A stretch of 6,707 bases of DNA, from NCBI GenBank assembly GCA_018238825.1, contig JABCSP010000120.1:1-6707 (forward strand), read 5' to 3'. Positions 6,233 to 6,707 of the stretch are shown in pieces. Numbering within the stretch: the first letter of the stretch is position 1; every line of letters starts with the position of its first letter. The DNA is from Candidatus Thorarchaeota archaeon. Its GTDB lineage: Archaea > Asgardarchaeota > Thorarchaeia > Thorarchaeales > Thorarchaeaceae. The position numbers were made by a program, and so were the translations under genes. Under the pieces are notes generated by a model, which did no database searches, was not told the DNA's origin, and was given only the letters and a program-made list of their open reading frames with translations.

Positions 6233-6707
6233 TTAAAGTTTCTGAATTCTTTCGGAGGCCTTGCGAAGAATATCAATGGTTTCAACTGGAACCCCAACAC
6301 TACCTAACTCGGAATGCCCCTCATCTCCATGAGAATCACTTCCACCAGTCACTATGAGCCCAAGGTCTTCAGTCATTTTTCTGAGACCATCGACTGCATC
6401 CATCAACTCAGGTTTTCTATAACCATAGTTGACTTCAACTCCTTCTAGTCCATGCGGTTTTAACTTTCGAAGGAATTCTTCCAAATCAATATCTTCAATC
6501 AACAATGGATGTGCTATTACAGGCACGGCTCCTGATTCCCGCAAAAGCCCTATAGCTTCTATGAGTTCAATCTTCTCTCGATCTACAAATGCGGGTTTTC
6601 CGCTAGCCAAGTATTTTGTGAACGCCTCTCTAATGTCACTTACAACTCCACTATCAATCAAAATACGTGCAAGATGTGGTCTTCCAGGCGATGCGACTTC
6701 TTTCATA
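6233..6707 (-). CDS. PHP-domain metal-dependent phosphoesterase, TrpH/RNase AM-like (5' end outside window)
   Basis: C-terminal part of a PHP-domain protein of the TrpH/YciV group, whose characterised members hydrolyse 3',5'-nucleoside bisphosphates and trim RNA 5' ends using a cluster of divalent metals. The frame is open at the right edge. The Met at 6706 is only the first Met in view, and the N-terminal metal-binding HxH segment of the family (roughly 100 residues) is missing. Visible hallmarks, counted from that Met, are GRPHLARIL (8-16, H11), the helix REAFTKYLASGKPAF (26-40), VIAHP (63-67, H66), GLEGVEV (86-92, E91) and GGSDSHGDEG (121-130, D124 and H126). This order matches the family well. 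Exact substrate cannot be assigned: nucleotide phosphatase and 5'-3' exonuclease are both known for relatives. It lies upstream of, and on the same strand as, the Mut7-C gene. Confidence 0.88.
   Translation of the reverse strand, partial: MKEVASPGRPHLARILIDSGVVSDIREAFTKYLASGKPAFVDREKIELIEAIGLLRESGAVPVIAHPLLIEDIDLEEFLRKLKPHGLEGVEVNYGYRKPELMDAVDGLRKMTEDLGLIVTGGSDSHGDEGHSELGSVGVPVETIDILRKASERIQKL

Noticed and set aside
6704..6706. ATG as true start of the PHP-domain protein
   Set aside because: The N-terminal metal-binding part of the PHP fold would be missing, and the frame continues past the edge; it is an internal Met.
1..6707. CRISPR arrays, tRNA or rRNA genes, insertion sequences, attachment sites, defence-system cassettes
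   Set aside because: No direct-repeat arrays, tRNA-like cloverleaf segments, transposase motifs or terminal inverted repeats were seen; nearly all of the window is filled by seven conserved protein genes.

Overview
The window looks like ordinary chromosomal DNA from an archaeon. The signs are a small stand-alone Toprim protein of the archaeal UPF0292 type, a Mut7-C RNase with its own zinc ribbon, a zinc ribbon fused to an ABC ATPase, AT-rich TATA-like boxes upstream of genes, and Shine-Dalgarno (SD) sites with some GTG/TTG start options. The base composition is moderately AT-rich. An Asgard lineage (Thorarchaeota-like) or another mesophilic lineage with many FtsX-type ABC transporters would fit. 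That lineage guess is impression only; no marker gene here settles it. I see no rRNA, tRNA, CRISPR array, insertion sequence or phage gene.

Left third (1-3546, + strand): a two-gene ABC operon. A large permease with two FtsX-type membrane modules, cut off at the left edge, is followed after 10 nt by a LolD/MacB-type ATPase whose SD site overlaps the permease stop codon. The ATPase has a C-terminal four-cysteine zinc ribbon, which is the most unusual architecture in the window. A 7-bp GC-rich hairpin followed by a pyrimidine tract, just downstream and inside the 3' end of the opposing gene, probably ends this transcript.

Middle (3558-5104, - strand): a medium-chain zinc-dependent dehydrogenase followed immediately by a Toprim-domain protein, probably co-transcribed. 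Upstream is a 116-bp divergent intergenic region shared with an OsmC-family protein on the + strand. It contains a 15-bp inverted repeat that overlaps the dehydrogenase ribosome binding site.

Right third (5221-6707): the OsmC-family gene converges on a Mut7-C RNase gene, and their stop codons overlap by 4 bp. Behind the RNase gene, on the same strand, is the C-terminal part of a PHP-domain phosphoesterase cut off at the right edge, with a short TATA-containing spacer between them.

Functionally the window mixes an export or envelope ABC system, a redox pair (dehydrogenase and possible peroxidase) and three predicted nucleic-acid or nucleotide phosphoesterase proteins. I find no convincing evidence of a single new multi-gene system. 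The best leads are the zinc-ribbon ABC ATPase, the inverted repeat in the divergent promoter region, and the Toprim, Mut7-C and PHP neighbourhood.
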